A stretch of 31,332 nt of DNA from CAYGBM01 sp964348225 (GCA_964348225.1 CAYGBM010000011.1:1-31332), one strand, 5' to 3'. Numbered from the stretch's first letter, positions 1 through 7,264 are shown. Made by a program: numbers and translations. The notes: generated by a model not told the origin, from the letters alone.

Positions 1-262
1 ATAATATGGGGGCTGTTTGGTAAATCAAGAAGCTCAAAACAGCAAAAATGATAAAATACAAACCAATGGCAGACACTATTCTGGGCACTCTCTTTTTCTC
101 TAAAATGTCTATCAAGAAATTAAATAATATGCCGATAATCAAAGCAAAAATAAACCAAACAATAACGTCTTTAATCAGATAAAGAACATAAACACAGACT
201 ACTCCAACCAAAATCTTGAAGATTGTAGCCCAGCTGATATTGAGGATAGACTGGTTGTTCAT
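1..262 (-). CDS. AI-2E family (PerM/YdiK-like) transporter, N-terminal part only
   Basis: The first 87 codons of a membrane protein are present; the gene runs off the left edge. The ATG is at 262, 11 bases after the stop of the upstream peptidase gene. The N-terminus has two hydrophobic segments (about residues 10-30 and 33-48) followed by a short charged loop with LEKKRVPR and a third hydrophobic segment. This layout, with paired helices followed by a basic R-x-P turn, is typical of the AI-2E exporter/PerM family of polytopic membrane proteins. Family members are proposed to move small solutes, or autoinducer-2 in a few cases, but most have unknown substrates. With only the first quarter visible, the family call is moderate and no substrate should be inferred. 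Confidence 0.6.
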   Translation of the reverse strand, partial: MNNQSILNISWATIFKILVGVVCVYVLYLIKDVIVWFIFALIIGILFNFLIDILEKKRVPRIVSAIGLYFIIFAVLSFLIYQTAPIL

Positions 263-273
263 ATTTTTATATT

Positions 274-1539
274 TTAGAGCTTCAACAACTCTTGAAACTG
301 AGATTTATTTCTATGAGGGCCAATCATTGCTAAATTCAATTTTTCTGGTTGGAAAATGCCTTCAGCAACCTTTTTGATATCATTAACACTCACTTTATCA
401 ATTTTGGCACATTTCTCCTCCAGCGTCAAAATTTCACCTGTCAACAATTCTTGGCCAGCATAAAAAGAAGCTTTGGCATCGGAGGGCTCTAAACTTAAAA
501 TCAAACTGCCCTTTAAGTAATCTTTGGCTTTTGTAAGCTCTCTTTGAGAAATTTTCTTATCCCTGATATCTTTGTATTCTTTCAAAATCAAACTTACTAC
601 TTTCTCAACATCTTTATTAGGAACGCCAGCTTGGGTAGCTAAGTATCCGCTATCAGTGTAAGGGTCTGAAGAAGTATGAATGTAATAGCAAAGCCCTCTT
701 CTTTCTCTGATGAGAATAAAGAGGCGCGATGACATATTGCCACCAAGAATGGTAGCTAAGATTTCTTGAGCATATCTTTGAGGATGCAAAAGATGATATC
801 CTCTAACACCTAATATAAGATGGGTTTGGTCGGTTTTTTTAAAATGCAAGAGAGCGCCTGGCTTTCTCTGGCCTTCAATAACTTCGGTTTTAGACTTGGG
901 AGAATCTTTGCCAATGTTGTTAAAATATTTTTTAACCTTATCTAGGATTTCCCCCTTATCAAAATTACCAGCCACCGCCACAATAGTATTTAAAGCAGAA
1001 TAATGACTTTTTAGATAATCTAAAAAGTCTTTTCTTTTGAAGCCCAAGACATTTTTTTTGGTGCCAATGGTTAACCAGCCAGCTGGTTGGTCGCCATAAA
1101 GCAGCTGCTCCCAGAGGTTGCCAATATATTTCATTGGCGTGTCTAAATACATATTTATCTCCTCCACAATCACTCCCCTTTCTCTTTTTATCTCCTGCTC
1201 CTCTAACTTTGAGTTAAGGAAAATATCACTTACCCAATCCAAGGCTAAGTCTAAATACTCAAAGCTCACTTTGGCAAAATAGCCTGTAAATTCCTTAGTT
1301 GTGAAAGCATTATAAGCCCCACCAACCCTGTCCAGAGTTTCTGCAATCTTTAAGGTGCTGGGCCTCTTCTTTGTGCCCTTAAAGAACATATGCTCTAAAA
1401 AATGGGAAATACCATTGACTTCTTTTGTTTCGTACTTGGAACCCGTGCCCACCACAACCAAAACCGTTACAGCTTTTGTACTGCTGGAGGGCACACTAAT
1501 AACCCGCAAACCATTTTTTAGAGTAATCTTAGAGAACAT
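274..1539 (-). CDS. M16 family zinc metallopeptidase (processing-peptidase/insulinase-like)
   Basis: A 421-residue protein with the inverted zinc motif HxxEH at residues 46-50 (HFLEH) and the downstream zinc-ligand/glutamate region ERGVIVEEINMYLD near residue 125. The second half (from about residue 195) has the inactive-like M16C domain with the RRGLCYYIH glycine/arginine-rich segment. This length matches single-chain bacterial M16B peptidases (YmxG/PqqL-like, similar to mitochondrial processing peptidase beta). No signal peptide is seen, so a cytoplasmic role in trimming peptides is plausible. The start codon at 1539 lies within the left arm of a hairpin (1533-1570), so translation could be affected by that fold. 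The transporter gene follows 11 bases downstream, so the two are probably cotranscribed. Confidence 0.9.
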   Translation of the reverse strand: MFSKITLKNGLRVISVPSSSTKAVTVLVVVGTGSKYETKEVNGISHFLEHMFFKGTKKRPSTLKIAETLDRVGGAYNAFTTKEFTGYFAKVSFEYLDLALDWVSDIFLNSKLEEQEIKRERGVIVEEINMYLDTPMKYIGNLWEQLLYGDQPAGWLTIGTKKNVLGFKRKDFLDYLKSHYSALNTIVAVAGNFDKGEILDKVKKYFNNIGKDSPKSKTEVIEGQRKPGALLHFKKTDQTHLILGVRGYHLLHPQRYAQEILATILGGNMSSRLFILIRERRGLCYYIHTSSDPYTDSGYLATQAGVPNKDVEKVVSLILKEYKDIRDKKISQRELTKAKDYLKGSLILSLEPSDAKASFYAGQELLTGEILTLEEKCAKIDKVSVNDIKKVAEGIFQPEKLNLAMIGPHRNKSQFQELLKL

Positions 1540-1703
1540 ACTCGCTCGCTTCGCTCGCGAGTTATGTTCTTTAGAAACCCACGGTTTCTAACGCTCGCAA
1601 GCTTCGCTTGCTCACTGTTTTCCTCCACGGGGAGATACCCAATCTCCCCGACCCCCTCTGTGTGTATTGGAATTTCAATAATAATGATTGAAATTCCAAT
1701 ACA
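1533..1703. repeat. Array of five consecutive hairpins between glyS and the M16 gene
   Basis: Five unrelated inverted repeats stand head to tail. (1) 1533-1570: AGAACATA pairs with TATGTTCT around a CTCGC...GCGAG core; it contains the peptidase ATG. (2) 1571-1591: 9-bp arms TTAGAAACC, loop CAC. (3) 1597-1611: GCAAGC/GCTTGC, loop TTC. (4) 1628-1650: 9-bp arms CGGGGAGAT, 5-base loop. (5) 1663-1703: 17-bp perfect arms beginning TGTATTGG, 7-base loop. None has a clear T-tract on the minus strand, so they are not classical terminators. They could stabilise or process the glyS-peptidase transcript. Confidence 0.85.
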
Positions 1704-1727
1704 AGAACAATTTTTTGAGATAAAGAA

Positions 1728-3086
1728 TTATTTAAACTTTTCTTTCAAAGCCTCAACGATTTCTTTAATCTTCACCCTCTCTTGGGCCATTGTTTCTCTA
1801 TCTCTTAAGGTTAAATCGTCTTGCTTTAAGCTTTCAAAGTCTATTGTCAAACAAAAAGGCGTGCCTGCTTCATCCTGTCGGCGGTAACGTCTGCCGATTG
1901 AACCTAGCTCATCATACTGGCAGTAGAAATGCGGATTTAAAAGCTCAAAAACTTCTTTGGCTTTTTTCAAAAGCTCAGGCTTGTTGCGCACCAAAGGCAA
2001 AACAGCAGCTTGAATCGGGGCTATCTTTTTGTTGATAGAGAGCACCACCTCAACATCCTTCGTAGCTTTGGTGGTTTCGGTTCTACCGCCCTTAACCTCT
2101 GTGTAAGCGTCAATTAACACAGCAAGCAATGCCCTTTCCAAGCCCAAGGTTGGCTCAATAACATAGGGGAAATACTTCTTGTTTTTTGCCTCATCAAAGT
2201 ACTTTAAATCTTCCCCTGACACTTTTGAGTGGCCCGACAAATCAAAGTCTGTGCGATTGGCAATGCCTGCCAATTCCGACCAGCCAAAAGGAAACTTGTA
2301 TTCTATATCAACTGTTCTCTTTGAATAGTGAGCTAAGCTTTCTTTAGGATGCTCGTAGCGCCTTAAATTCTTTTTTTTCAAGCCAAGCTCTAAGAAAAAA
2401 CCCTCCCAAAGATTGAGCCATTCTTCAAATATCTCCTCGTCTTTTCCAGGTTCAACAAAATACTCAATTTCAGCAATATCAAATTCTCTGGATCGGAAAG
2501 TAAAATTACCTGTAGTGATTTCATTGCGAAAGCACCTGCCTATCTGGGCAATGCCAAAAGGCAGCTTAACCCTTGTTGAAGTTAAAATATTCTTAAAATT
2601 AGAAAACATTGATTGGGCGGTTTCCGGCCTCAAATAGGTCTGGCTAGCCTTGTCTTCTATTGGCCCAATAAAAGTTTTGAACATCAAATTAAACTGGCGC
2701 GCCTCTGTAAAATCTTTTCCGCCGCAACTTGGGCATTGGTTTTTATCTTTTGCCTTACCTTTGCTAACAAAACGCCCGTCTTCCATATGGTCTGCCCTGT
2801 ATCTGGCATGGCATTCTTTACATTCTACTAACGGGTCGGTAAAATTCTGTAGGTGGCCTGATGCTTCCCAGGTTTTTGGGTGCATTATGGCTGTGCCATC
2901 AATAAGCCAGACATCGTCCCTCTTTTTAACAAACTTTTCCAGCCAAAAATTCCTGATATTATTTTTTAAAAGAGAACCTAGAGGCCCATAATCCCAAAAA
3001 CCTTCCACCCCTCCGTAAATCTCAGAAGCCTGGAATATAAAACCTCTTCGTTTGCAAAGAGATACAATTTTGGGCATTAAATCCAT
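1728..3086 (-). CDS. glyS: Glycyl-tRNA synthetase, single-chain homodimeric class II type
   Basis: A 452-residue enzyme that charges tRNA-Gly. The N-terminus carries the characteristic segment IYGGVEGFWDYGPLG (residues 23-37) of the alpha2-type GlyRS. Zinc-type cysteine pairs are at C89/C92 and C118/C121. Class II motif 2 is GRCFRNEI with the following FRSREFDIAEIEYF (about 183-210), and motif 3 is EPTLGLERALLAVL (about 311-324). The C-terminal anticodon-binding domain follows. This is the archaeal/eukaryotic/Gram-positive form, not the alpha2-beta2 glyQS form of proteobacteria. The ATG at 3086 is preceded by AAGGAAC, a modest ribosome-binding sequence. A hairpin array separates it from the M16 gene downstream. 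Confidence 0.95.
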   Translation of the reverse strand: MDLMPKIVSLCKRRGFIFQASEIYGGVEGFWDYGPLGSLLKNNIRNFWLEKFVKKRDDVWLIDGTAIMHPKTWEASGHLQNFTDPLVECKECHARYRADHMEDGRFVSKGKAKDKNQCPSCGGKDFTEARQFNLMFKTFIGPIEDKASQTYLRPETAQSMFSNFKNILTSTRVKLPFGIAQIGRCFRNEITTGNFTFRSREFDIAEIEYFVEPGKDEEIFEEWLNLWEGFFLELGLKKKNLRRYEHPKESLAHYSKRTVDIEYKFPFGWSELAGIANRTDFDLSGHSKVSGEDLKYFDEAKNKKYFPYVIEPTLGLERALLAVLIDAYTEVKGGRTETTKATKDVEVVLSINKKIAPIQAAVLPLVRNKPELLKKAKEVFELLNPHFYCQYDELGSIGRRYRRQDEAGTPFCLTIDFESLKQDDLTLRDRETMAQERVKIKEIVEALKEKFK

Positions 3087-3156
3087 GTTCCTTCGCCCTG
3101 TTGGGCTCAGTCAAATTAAAAACTTAAAATTAAAAGTTAAAAATTTAATCTCAATT

Positions 3157-4818
3157 TCATTGCACGATTCCTTCCTCATCATCAACTGTTTTGTCATCGG
3201 GCAAAGTGGTGTTCACCTCTCCAGCTTTTTCTCTGATAATCTCTAGGGTAAAAACGTCCTCTCCTGAAAATTCAGCTTCGTTCACCAAAAGCGGCGTTGT
3301 GCCTTTTTGAGACTCATCGGGTTTTAATTCAATCTGAAAAGCTAGGGTCGTCGGAACGCCATCAACAGACTGATAAGCGTCGATCTCTCCTATATTCCAA
3401 ATAACCTCCCTTGATTTGGAATCATAGGTGAACTTCGCCTCTTCCGGGAAAAACTTACCAGTTACCGCCACATTCTCTGGCAGACGAACCTTGGCCTTTG
3501 CTCCTTTCAAATCATTCCAATAATTCCCAATATGCCAGAAAACAGTGTAGGTGGTGATTTCCCCAACTTCCGGAGGCAAGGCTCCTGAGTTTCCGAAGAC
3601 CTCTTCTTCAAAATAGACTTTCTGGGAAAATTCTACCTTTGTGTTAATCTTTGTTTCAAACAATTTCTCTGTTCCACCAAGAATTGTTACTACATTCCTT
3701 AAAACAGGGTTTTTGATTCTCTTTGAAGGAGGCTCCTCTTTAACATTTATCCAGAACTCAACTTTTTCTTCCTCGCCCGCATCCAAAAATCGCAAAGCTG
3801 GCACCACTTTCCAGTCCCAAATAATAGAATTATCTCCTTTGCCAACCTCTCCTTTCTCCGATTTTATACTTGTTAAGTCAAAAAACTCTCCTTCTAATTT
3901 AACAAGCAAAAACTTCTTCTGAATTGGACTTTTGCCAATATTCTTAAAGAAAACCTCATAATGTAATAAATCGCCAGCTGAAGCCACATAGCTTGGAGAA
4001 CCATTGATAAGTTGAGAAATATACAAACTGGGGGTGGCTATTTCTGTTGACTGGGTGGTTTCTTTCAAAACAATAAACTCCCCCTCTCTTATGAGTCCAA
4101 GCTGGGCGCGGAATACTTTTTTCAAGCCTTCCGCCCCCCTAACTATGCCTTTTATTTCTATTCTCCCGCCATCAGCCTGATAAAGCGAAGGTAAAACCCA
4201 CTCTGTCTCATCTAGGGCTTTGGGTTGCGAGCTGACAAATTGGAACCCAACAGGATATTCTATTTTCACCCTTAAATCTTCTAAAATATAATCTATGTTT
4301 GAAAAATAGTTTAAAGAAAAATCCATTTCTTCCTCTTGAGGTATTTTCAAAGGTAAATCAAATTCAAAAGTCAAAGGAACAAAATCAATCTGGGTGGTAA
4401 AGCTCGTTTTGCTCTCATAACGAGCCTCAAGGTTTTTGGGTCTATAAGTTATTGAAGCTTTTGCCTCTAAAGTGTCGTTTTCTTTTCCAAAGACGCGCGC
4501 CTTAAAGCTCATAGTCTCCTCTCCCGGATATATATCTTCTATTTTTTTAATCACCCTCGGAGGATTATCGTCTTGAGGTACAGCATGCTCTGGATATTCA
4601 AAAACAAGCTCGCAGTCCTCAAGCCGCACAGCTCCATCATTCTTAAACTTAACCAAATACTCAATCTCATCGCCAGCCTGAGCTGCTCTTGGACCCAAAA
4701 TTTCCAGCTTCAAAATATCTTTTGAAAACTGGTTCTGCTGCCAATACCAATACCAAAAAATACCTCCAGCTGCTGCGATTATTAAAATTAAAATCAAAAA
4801 TATTAAAAGTTTTTTCAT
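3157..4818 (-). CDS. Membrane-anchored surface protein with DUF11-like/Ig-like repeats
   Basis: About 553 residues. I choose the ATG at 4818 because it is followed at once by a lysine pair and a strong hydrophobic anchor (MKKLLIFLILILIIAAAGG...); the frame is open 14 codons further up, but those codons lie in a palindrome. After the single N-terminal membrane segment come repeated beta-rich modules with the pattern AQAGDEIEYLVKFKNDGAVRLEDCELVFEYP (split here only by description), typical of DUF11/conserved-repeat domains: 'yxvxfxNxGxxxlxdvxlxxxxP'. A second clear copy begins near residue 275 (ASAGDLLHYEVFFKNIGKSP). The C-terminus is acidic (DDKTVDDEEG). The protein is probably exposed outside the cell and structural. 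No enzymatic motif was seen. Confidence 0.75.
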   Translation of the reverse strand: MKKLLIFLILILIIAAAGGIFWYWYWQQNQFSKDILKLEILGPRAAQAGDEIEYLVKFKNDGAVRLEDCELVFEYPEHAVPQDDNPPRVIKKIEDIYPGEETMSFKARVFGKENDTLEAKASITYRPKNLEARYESKTSFTTQIDFVPLTFEFDLPLKIPQEEEMDFSLNYFSNIDYILEDLRVKIEYPVGFQFVSSQPKALDETEWVLPSLYQADGGRIEIKGIVRGAEGLKKVFRAQLGLIREGEFIVLKETTQSTEIATPSLYISQLINGSPSYVASAGDLLHYEVFFKNIGKSPIQKKFLLVKLEGEFFDLTSIKSEKGEVGKGDNSIIWDWKVVPALRFLDAGEEEKVEFWINVKEEPPSKRIKNPVLRNVVTILGGTEKLFETKINTKVEFSQKVYFEEEVFGNSGALPPEVGEITTYTVFWHIGNYWNDLKGAKAKVRLPENVAVTGKFFPEEAKFTYDSKSREVIWNIGEIDAYQSVDGVPTTLAFQIELKPDESQKGTTPLLVNEAEFSGEDVFTLEIIREKAGEVNTTLPDDKTVDDEEGIVQ

Positions 4819-4831
4819 GTTAGAGATCGTT

Positions 4832-4869
4832 AACGAATAAATGTATAACTTGTTATACATTTATTCGTT
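4832..4869. repeat. Perfect palindrome, 18-bp arms with 2-base loop
   Basis: AACGAATAAATGTATAAC (4832-4849) is followed by TT and its exact reverse complement (4852-4869). It sits just upstream of the ATG of the DUF11-like gene (4818). Partly complementary AGATC/GATCT flanks on both sides could lengthen the stem. Confidence 0.9.
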
Positions 4870-4883
4870 TTACGAGATCTTAC

Positions 4884-4982
4884 ACCCCGCACTTTCTAAA
4901 ACCTCATCGTTTCTTAAGTCTTTTGATTTTCGTGAGAATTCCAATGTCTGTGAAGGTAATGAAGGTTTAGAAAGTGCGGGGT
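4884..4982. repeat. Long inverted repeat with 17-bp perfect arms around a 65-base centre
   Basis: ACCCCGCACTTTCTAAA (4884-4900) is exactly complementary to 4966-4982, and the pairing continues inward with small bulges (CC-TCAT against ATGA-A-GG). The central 55-60 bases have no obvious gene. It could be a small non-autonomous palindromic element or a structured 5' leader of the DUF11-like gene. A third, smaller inverted repeat follows immediately at 4985-5037. Confidence 0.8.
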
Positions 4983-4984
4983 AA

Positions 4985-5037
4985 AGTAATCTGTAAGCTC
5001 AAGCTTCGCTACGGCTTGCCTTCACTAACAGATTACT
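4985..5037. repeat. Inverted repeat with inner hairpin
   Basis: AGTAATCTGT (4985-4994) pairs with ACAGATTACT (5028-5037). The interior contains CAAGC/GCTTG around TTCGCTACG. Together with the two palindromes on its left, it makes a block of stacked hairpins over 4832-5037. Confidence 0.75.
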
Positions 5038-5099
5038 CTATTTTAACTTTTTATGAATCAAACTGCAATGCCTAACAAAGAAAAATAGTTTTTCTGAAT

Positions 5100-5435
5100 G
5101 AAAAAAAGGATAGGATGCTTGATTAAATCTCCAAGGGATTTTTGGGGATTAATCCACTCTTAGGGGTTACCTTTTGAGCTTTTCACCTAGCCTAGTTGTT
5201 TGAAATTCAGATAAATTACCCCTATACATTTTTAAGCTTCTATAAAACCTCAAAACCTCCTGTTTGACTAGGAGGCTTGGTTCTGGGCTTTTTTCTTTTT
5301 TTCTTCTATCTCTTTTTCGTCCTTATAAAGCCAAACCTCCTAACCCTGCCCATAACAACTACCACAAGCACAACCACTAATGTTAAGAGGCTTAAATGCA
5401 GATTGGATAAATTCAACAATCCATACCTCATAAGT
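5100..5435 (-). ncRNA. Candidate structured non-coding RNA of unknown family
   Basis: The stretch between the DUF11-like gene and recO (4861-5442) has no convincing protein gene. On the minus strand a consensus promoter (5442-5471) would start a transcript near 5435. The predicted RNA has several good stems: GGATTG/CAATCT near its 5' end, an AAGCCTCCT/AGGAGGTTT hairpin near 5250-5275, and a long-range TAGGGGT (5218-5224) with ACCCCTA (5161-5167). It reaches a run of seven T at 5101-5107, which could be its end. A 41-codon frame starting with ATG at 5431 contains a valine-rich hydrophobic stretch, but it has almost no leader. I looked for RNase P, SRP and 6S hallmarks and did not find them. 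The 3' end is uncertain. Confidence 0.4.
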
Positions 5436-5441
5436 TTATCT

Positions 5442-5471
5442 ATTATACTTGAGAGACAAAACCCCTGTCAA
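5442..5471 (-). promoter_or_regulatory. Consensus sigma-70-type promoter
   Basis: On the minus strand, TTGACA (5466-5471) is separated by 18 bases from TATAAT (5442-5447). Both hexamers match the consensus perfectly. The promoter overlaps the last codons of recO and points away from it, so it serves the candidate RNA and/or the DUF11-like gene. Confidence 0.7.
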
Positions 5472-6291
5472 GTAAAAAGCAGAGGTAAAGTTCAGAAATT
5501 TCCTCTAGGTTGCTAAGCTCTTCTTTCTCTACCCTTAATTTCCCTACCTTGTTTATGGACTCTTGGACAAAAAATCTAAGGAGTTTAACTGTATCAACCC
5601 TGATTTCTCTCCAAAAATCCTGACCTGCCTCAAACTGAGAATCATTCTCTTTTCGGCTCTTTATTTCCCCCTGCTGTCTTACCTCTTGCCTTTGTTTTTT
5701 AATTTTTGCTAAACACTGCCAGCAAACTACTCCCCCTTCTCCTGGCACAAAATAAAAGGTTTCAGGTGCAAGCTTTTTTTGGCAAACCGGGCAATGATAA
5801 AGCTGGGGAGCATAGCCTAAAATAGAAAAAAGATTCCAGAGGAAATAGTAATAGATAATTTTCAATTTACAATCTTCAATTTTCAATGAATTCTCAAGCT
5901 CCAATTTACAAATATTCAAATTCTTCAAAACAGCTAGCAACAACTGCCAGATTTTTGGCTCTTTTTCTTCTTTACCAGAAAGAGAGTTTAAAGCATCAGC
6001 CATTTTATAAGCAATTTCCAATTTTTCAGGATTCCCTCTCAGGTTCTTAAATTTGTCAATCAAAATAGCATCAGTTAAGGTTTTGTAGTTTTTACCCTGA
6101 ATAAATTCAATCTCTGAAAAATAAAAAAGCTCAGCTGATGAGCGCAGTTTTGATTTAATCTTGCGGATTGCCCTGCCCAAAACTTCAAGCCTGCCAAAAT
6201 CTTCACTAAACAAAGTAAAAAGCTGGTCAGCCTCTCCCTTATCCTCTTTTTTCAAAAAAATACCCTTTGTTCTGTAGTGCGTGTGAGCCAT
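5443..6291 (-). CDS. recO: DNA repair/recombination mediator RecO
   Basis: A 282-residue RecO, which helps RecR load RecA on SSB-coated single-stranded DNA. The N-terminal OB fold begins with YRTKGIFLKKEDKGEADQLFTLFSEDFG (an 'x-GIVLxxxxxgExdxlxxlxtxxxG' pattern), and the C-terminal half has the zinc ribbon C167/C170 (CPVC) and C190/C193 (CWQC). Start ATG at 6291 lies only 5 bases after a TATAAT box, so the mRNA is probably leaderless. Residues about 124-146 (ICKLELENSLKIEDCKLK) look like translated low-complexity repeat inserted between the helical segments (DNA 5856-5923). Confidence 0.92.
   Translation of the reverse strand: MAHTHYRTKGIFLKKEDKGEADQLFTLFSEDFGRLEVLGRAIRKIKSKLRSSAELFYFSEIEFIQGKNYKTLTDAILIDKFKNLRGNPEKLEIAYKMADALNSLSGKEEKEPKIWQLLLAVLKNLNICKLELENSLKIEDCKLKIIYYYFLWNLFSILGYAPQLYHCPVCQKKLAPETFYFVPGEGGVVCWQCLAKIKKQRQEVRQQGEIKSRKENDSQFEAGQDFWREIRVDTVKLLRFFVQESINKVGKLRVEKEELSNLEEISELYLCFLLDRGFVSQV
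5856..5923. repeat. Low-complexity repeat inserted in frame in recO
   Basis: Iterations of a CAATTTTCAATTTACAATC-like unit occur on the plus strand and are read in recO as the KLELEN/LKIED/CKLKI series. The repeated words and biased codons differ from the flanking RecO sequence. Confidence 0.6.
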
Positions 6292-6296
6292 ACAAA

Positions 6297-6302
6297 ATTA
6301 TA
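6297..6302 (-). promoter_or_regulatory. -10 box (TATAAT) for recO, implying a leaderless mRNA
   Basis: TATAAT at 6297-6302 ends 5 bases before the recO ATG (6291). A transcript initiating about 7 bases downstream would begin at or next to the start codon. No strong -35 was recognised. Confidence 0.5.
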
Positions 6303-6320
6303 GCAATTTTTGAAAATAAT

Positions 6321-6363
6321 TAAAAAGACCCCCTTAGGCCTTAAACGAACAACCAAGGGGATC
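6321..6363 (-). terminator. Rho-independent terminator (minus strand)
   Basis: On the minus strand GATCCCCTTGG pairs with CCTAAGGGGGTC (6327-6363, one G.U wobble and one bulge) and is followed by TTTTTA. The wobble is a C.A mismatch on the plus strand, so the structure favours minus-strand transcripts. It ends the transcript that covers 6860-6370, just ahead of recO. Confidence 0.7.
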
Positions 6364-6373
6364 CCTGCTAAAC

Positions 6374-6423
6374 AGAGGACAGGATGCAACCATTAACCCT
6401 ACCAAAGCATGTCCTCTTTTTTT
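6374..6423 (+). terminator. Hairpin with T-tract (plus strand)
   Basis: AGAGGACA (6374-6381) pairs with TGTCCTCT (6410-6417), and inner GCA/TGC pairs extend it. A run of seven T follows on the plus strand (6417-6423). It may insulate against antisense transcription, and on the minus strand it forms a stem just before the terminator at 6321-6363. Confidence 0.55.
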
Positions 6424-6505
6424 AGGCCCCAGAAACCTTAAGCAAAAATTGCGGGAGAGTTGGTAAGGTTTTCATGGCTTCCCTGCCAAATGGGCTGGAG
6501 TGCAT
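6422..6505 (-). CDS. Possible small ORF 3 (27 residues)
   Basis: ATG at 6505 with an alternative internal ATG at 6475 (then MKTLPTLPQFLLKVSGA), stop TAA at 6422. The internal ATG has a weak AGGGA ribosome-binding sequence. It is the last of three consecutive small frames in a transcript with terminators directly downstream. There is no recognisable domain. It could equally be part of an untranslated structured RNA. Confidence 0.2.
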   Translation of the reverse strand: MHSSPFGREAMKTLPTLPQFLLKVSGA

Positions 6506-6528
6506 CAACCCCAGATATATTCGTTGTA

Positions 6529-6585
6529 TTATCGCTGGCGTACCATCTGAGAAGCCTCTCCCTGAAGGGAAATTACTTTCCTCAT
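6529..6585 (-). CDS. Possible small ORF 2 (18 residues) with a strong ribosome-binding site
   Basis: The frame MRKVISLQGEASQMVRQR starts at ATG 6585 and ends with TAA. It is preceded by AAGGAGGA (6593-6600) with a 7-base spacer, the best Shine-Dalgarno sequence seen in the window. The peptide has no known motif and does not look like an amino-acid-run attenuator. Confidence 0.3.
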   Translation of the reverse strand: MRKVISLQGEASQMVRQR

Positions 6586-6589
6586 TGTT

Positions 6590-6637
6590 CTATCCTCCTT
6601 CCGGGTATAAATTTAGCTGCTTTGCAAAACAAAGCAT
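6590..6637 (-). CDS. Possible small ORF 1 (15 residues) with a good ribosome-binding site
   Basis: The frame MLCFAKQLNLYPEGG starts at ATG 6637, preceded by AAAGGAGAGG. Its last codons GGA-GGA-TAG overlap the Shine-Dalgarno of small ORF 2, an arrangement typical of translational coupling. The first codons also form a TGCTTTG/CAAAGCA hairpin, so an RNA-structure role is an alternative. Confidence 0.25.
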   Translation of the reverse strand: MLCFAKQLNLYPEGG

Positions 6638-6859
6638 AGATTCCTCTCCTTTAAATCAGGTAAAGGAACCGCTACCTCCAAGGTAGCAAAAAGCAAAAAA
6701 AAATCAAGCAAATCAAAACCAGCTTGTGGATAAATCCAGCACCTTTGACTAAGACATTGAAGTCCGCCAAAAAGATTTATATTTTCTAACCCTATCTTAA
6801 GAGAAACGGTATTCAAAAAGGAAGGATAAATACCGGTTTTTCTCGTTCTTCTTTGAAAA
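6638..6859. other. Gene-poor stretch with small hairpins
   Basis: Between the small basic protein gene and the small ORFs, the minus strand carries GCTACC/GGTAGC and TCCTTT/AAAGGA hairpins (6640-6690). It also holds one consensus DnaA-box-like word TTATCCACA (about 6726-6734) and a poly-T segment. A 67-codon frame with a TTG start crosses it, but it looks like chance coding. Confidence 0.5.
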
Positions 6860-7213
6860 CTAACGACCCCTCAGCCTTTTTTCCCTCACCTCTTTTAACC
6901 ACCTACTCATTCTTTCAATTCTTCCTCCCTCCGGCCCTCCTCTTTTTTGACCTTCGCGTTGTAGTTGCCTGATCACTTCTTTCTCTGCATAATTTGGTAT
7001 GCGGTTTCCGTACTTAGCAAAGTATTCTTTAATCATTCTTTCTGCATCTTGGCGGGAAAAGAATCTCCCATGATGCGGCATTGTATACCTAGACTCCATA
7101 ATTTCTTTTCTTAGCTGAGCTGTGCTCACACCTTGATTGCCAGGGCTTTTCTCTCTTTTAGGCTTGGAATTGCCAGTTGGTTTTTTTGGTTTTTCAGGAG
7201 AAAACGATCCCAT
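6860..7213 (-). CDS. Small basic protein of unknown function
   Basis: 117 residues from ATG 7213; a TTG 11 codons upstream is in frame but lies inside a palindrome, so I prefer the ATG. The N-terminal 30 residues are lysine/proline/serine-rich and probably disordered (SPEKPKKPTGNSKPKREK). The rest is a compact basic region predicted to be helical (RFFSRQDAERMIKEYFAKYG, then IERMSRWLKEVREKRLRGR). There is no signal peptide or membrane segment. The basic, partly disordered character would suit nucleic-acid binding, but I do not recognise a family. It lies 141 bases downstream of ileS. Confidence 0.6.
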   Translation of the reverse strand: MGSFSPEKPKKPTGNSKPKREKSPGNQGVSTAQLRKEIMESRYTMPHHGRFFSRQDAERMIKEYFAKYGNRIPNYAEKEVIRQLQREGQKRGGPEGGRIERMSRWLKEVREKRLRGR

Positions 7214-7224
7214 ATTTTTAATCC

Positions 7225-7251
7225 GTCTGTTGGTATCGGATACCAACAGAC
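7225..7251. repeat. Perfect palindrome, 13-bp arms
   Basis: GTCTGTTGGTATC (7225-7237), one base, then its exact reverse complement (7239-7251). It lies just upstream of the ATG of the small basic protein gene and keeps that reading frame open. Confidence 0.9.
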
Positions 7252-7264
7252 AATAATTAGTGAG

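Noticed and set aside
6474..6686. 70-residue plus-strand frame
   Set aside because: It is antisense to the structured minus-strand transcript, has no ribosome-binding site and shows a low-information proline/serine composition.
6720..6740. Replication origin from a DnaA-box match TTATCCACA
   Set aside because: Only one perfect box (and one weak TTTTCCACA near 24925) was found, with no dnaA/dnaN genes nearby or box cluster.
6300..6850. RNase P RNA on the minus strand
   Set aside because: A GAGGAAAGT word resembles the P4 region, and a possible pairing TTGCTT exists, but the other conserved blocks (ACAGAA, specificity domain) are missing and the spacing is too short.
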